Shown piece after piece: positions 5,718 through 7,372 of a DNA stretch of 7,372 bases. Position numbers and translations under genes: made by a program. A model generated the notes under the pieces. It was not told the DNA's origin, searched no databases, and worked only from the letters and a program-made list of their open reading frames with translations. Source of the DNA: Planctomycetaceae bacterium. Its GTDB lineage: Bacteria > Planctomycetota > Planctomycetia > Pirellulales > Thermoguttaceae. Each line of letters begins with the position of its first letter. Within the stretch, counting starts at the first letter, position 1. The stretch spans positions 1 to 7,372 of the forward strand of contig SUVI01000173.1 in the NCBI GenBank assembly GCA_015062085.1, given 5' to 3'.

Positions 5718-7372
5718 CTATTCCTCCGGGACTGGACTGGCCAAAACTGGGCGGAAGCCAAGGCTGCCGTACCGAGAGTCCGGCGCAGACCCGTACCGGA
5801 GCGCGGAGCGACAGAACTGGGCGAGGCTGCCCCAGCCGCCCCCGCGGCCGACACGGAAAGAGCCGCTAGAAGGGCCTGTCGGGTCGCTCGTTGGCGACGT
5901 AGAGTATGAACCGTACCAGTCCTGACACCACTCCCACACATTACCGTGCATGTCGTAAAGACCCCACGCATTCGGCTTCTTTTCGCCTACTGGATGAGTT
6001 TTACTTCCGCTGTTGTCCCAGTACCAGCCCATCTCATCAAGATCCCCAGCATACGCGCCCGTCGTACCTGCACGACACGCATACTCCCACTGCGCCTCCG
6101 TCGGAAGACTCACAGTCAGCTCAAGTTTGCTTGAAAGTTTACCGCAAAACTCCTGACAGTCGTCCCAACTCACACACTCCACAGGATTCTGGGATCCCTT
6201 GACATGGCTCGGATCCGTGCCCATCACACTCTTCCACATCGCCTGCGTCACTTCCGTCTCAAGCATCCAGAAACCACGCGTAAGCGTCACGCGGTGCTGC
6301 GTTTCGTCATCTTCTCGACGAGGCTCGCTGGAAGGACTCCCCATCAGGAACGTGCCCGGAGGACACCACCGGAACGCGTACTCGATGCCGTCGCACTCCA
6401 ACACAAAGCGCATTCCTGCTTTCAGATCTTTTGGTGTGGAACCCCACATCTGTTTTATCTGTTCACGCTGAATCCGTTCCTTTTCTTTGCGTTCCCGTTC
6501 TTTACGTTCTTCTTCCCGCCGTTTGCACTCTTCCTTCCAATGCAGCAGCATTTCCCATTCCTTCGGCGTTTTTGGGGGTACTTCGCTGCTGAAATCCAGT
6601 TTCATATCTGCGTGTTCCTGATGCTGCTGAATGACGGCACGGAACGCGGGACCGTCTTCACGCATGCCGTCGGCACGCATTTGGGAGATCTTCTGATCGA
6701 AATCGGCGATTTCAGATTCGAGTTTCCGGAGATAGGCCGCACACCTGCGCGTAACTTCTGAATCCTGTGTGGCAATTCGCGCACTTTCCGGCAAGTAGTC
6801 CTTCAAAAGCTCCGTCCGTTGAGAGATCGCCTCGCGGATAGCCTCGCGGAATTCGTCAAGCGTCTTTTCCGAATCCGAATCAGCCGACGGCATCTGGAAC
6901 GGAGACGAGGACTGTGTTGGCTGGGACTTCAGTGCCTTTACGAACTCCCCGCACGACTCAAATCGGTCTTTCGGCTCGTACGCCAACGCGCGAAGGAACG
7001 TGGGTTTAAGGGACTCCGAGACCGTGGCAAGAGTGAGTTGCGGGAACATTTTCTTGCCGGAAAGTTCTTCCGCAGTGTCCGCATCGAACGGGAAATGGCC
7101 AGTCAGGAGCCAAAAGGCAGTAACGGCCAGCGCGTACTGGTCTGTGCGTGCGTCTTGCGGTTTTCCGTAGTGCTGCTCCGGAGCCATGAAGATCAGCGTG
7201 CCGGACTTTCGGCGGTTTTGAGCAGGGTCGGAAGTGTTTACGGCTTGCGCGATGCCGAAATCGATGAGCCACGGCTCGGCATCAGCGTTCTGCGAGCTGA
7301 AAATAATGTTCTGCGGTTTCACGTCGCGGTGGATGATATTTTGGCGGTGCATCGAGTCCAGCGCCGACGCGA
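5718..7372 (-). CDS. Ser/Thr protein kinase fused to a SUMF1/FGE-like domain, N-terminus missing
   Basis: The frame is open to the right edge and reads ASALDS before the Met at 7352, matching kinase sequence upstream of HRD, so the start and the N-lobe (Gly loop, ATP-site Lys) lie outside. Numbering from that Met: catalytic loop HRDVKPQN (Asp10, Asn15), metal-binding DFG (31-33), GTLIFMAPEQ (51-60) and DQYALAVTAFWLLTG (71-85), so the C-lobe looks active. A Ser-rich linker follows, then a helical region, and a Glu/Arg/Lys-rich coiled coil (~264-305). Residues ~325-536 are a formylglycine-generating-enzyme-like (C-type-lectin) domain: PPGTFLMGSP, ETEVTQAMW, NPVECVSWDDCQEFC, LPTEAQWEYACRAGT, GLYDMHGNVWEWCQDWY and terminal LGFRPVL. 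The CxxxxC active-site pair of true FGEs is absent (GGGWGSLAQFC has only one Cys), so formylglycine formation is unlikely and a binding role is inferred. Kinase-SUMF1 fusions such as Pkn1 are known in Chlamydiae and planctomycetes. Probably a signalling protein; the ligand is unknown. Confidence 0.92.
   Translation of the reverse strand, partial: ASALDSMHRQNIIHRDVKPQNIIFSSQNADAEPWLIDFGIAQAVNTSDPAQNRRKSGTLIFMAPEQHYGKPQDARTDQYALAVTAFWLLTGHFPFDADTAEELSGKKMFPQLTLATVSESLKPTFLRALAYEPKDRFESCGEFVKALKSQPTQSSSPFQMPSADSDSEKTLDEFREAIREAISQRTELLKDYLPESARIATQDSEVTRRCAAYLRKLESEIADFDQKISQMRADGMREDGPAFRAVIQQHQEHADMKLDFSSEVPPKTPKEWEMLLHWKEECKRREEERKERERKEKERIQREQIKQMWGSTPKDLKAGMRFVLECDGIEYAFRWCPPGTFLMGSPSSEPRREDDETQHRVTLTRGFWMLETEVTQAMWKSVMGTDPSHVKGSQNPVECVSWDDCQEFCGKLSSKLELTVSLPTEAQWEYACRAGTTGAYAGDLDEMGWYWDNSGSKTHPVGEKKPNAWGLYDMHGNVWEWCQDWYGSYSTSPTSDPTGPSSGSFRVGRGGGWGSLAQFCRSALRYGSAPDSRYGSLGFRPVLASPVPEE

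Noticed and set aside
5393..5909. Two plus-strand open frames of about 157 codons
   Set aside because: Arg/Pro/Ala-rich translations of GC-rich antisense and hairpin DNA; overlap the SUMF1 tail and its terminator.
5718..5971. Complete DGR cassette
   Set aside because: Only a variable-region-like tail is visible; no reverse transcriptase, template repeat or accessory gene is in the window, so it is kept as a hypothesis and not a feature.
6204..6761. 185-codon plus-strand open frame with a Phe-rich stretch
   Set aside because: The Phe run is the antisense of the Glu/Lys/Arg-rich coiled coil of the kinase-SUMF1 protein.

Overview
The window looks like chromosomal DNA from an uncultured bacterium, most plausibly of the Planctomycetota or a neighbouring PVC lineage. 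This rests on protein architecture rather than a marker gene: a Ser/Thr kinase fused to a sulfatase-modifying-factor (SUMF1/FGE-like) domain, a transglutaminase-like plus TPR protein, a CAAX-protease-related membrane protein of the type annotated in PEP-CTERM/planctomycete genomes, and a large secreted HEAT-like protein without a clear family. No rRNA, tRNA, CRISPR array, transposase or phage gene was recognised. Genes are mostly single units with their own hairpin terminators.

Layout. Positions 1-1476 (+) hold the 3' part of a gene cut by the left edge. It opens inside seven perfect copies of a 15-bp repeat encoding SPQTV, then carries a transglutaminase-like domain and TPR-like helices. An intrinsic terminator (1547-1576) separates it from a convergent gene at 1585-2934 (-), an exported alpha-helical protein. 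An AT-rich divergent intergenic region (2935-3138) leads to a CPBP/CAAX-type intramembrane protease-like protein (3139-3888, +), followed by a strong hairpin. Next come a promoter-like site and a broken Ser/Thr kinase N-lobe (4111-4562, +) with an apparent frameshift and no C-lobe. A KDPG/KHG aldolase gene (4660-5322, +; eda-type) follows. A gene-poor stretch (5323-5717) contains a promoter-like TATAAT, a possible 18-codon ORF, hairpins, a very GC-rich structured segment and a terminator serving the minus strand. The last gene (5718-7372, -, N-terminus beyond the right edge) is a kinase C-lobe, coiled coil and SUMF1/FGE-like fusion.

The genes do not form an obvious operon or pathway. The aldolase is metabolic, and the others suggest signalling, surface or proteolysis roles. 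The parts most worth a second look are the kinase-SUMF1 fusion, whose C-terminal segment lacks the catalytic cysteines and resembles the C-type-lectin-fold variable tails of diversity-generating retroelement (DGR) targets; the structured GC-rich DNA directly after it; the in-frame SPQTV tandem array; and the orphan kinase N-lobe. No reverse transcriptase or template repeat is visible here, so the DGR idea is only a hypothesis.
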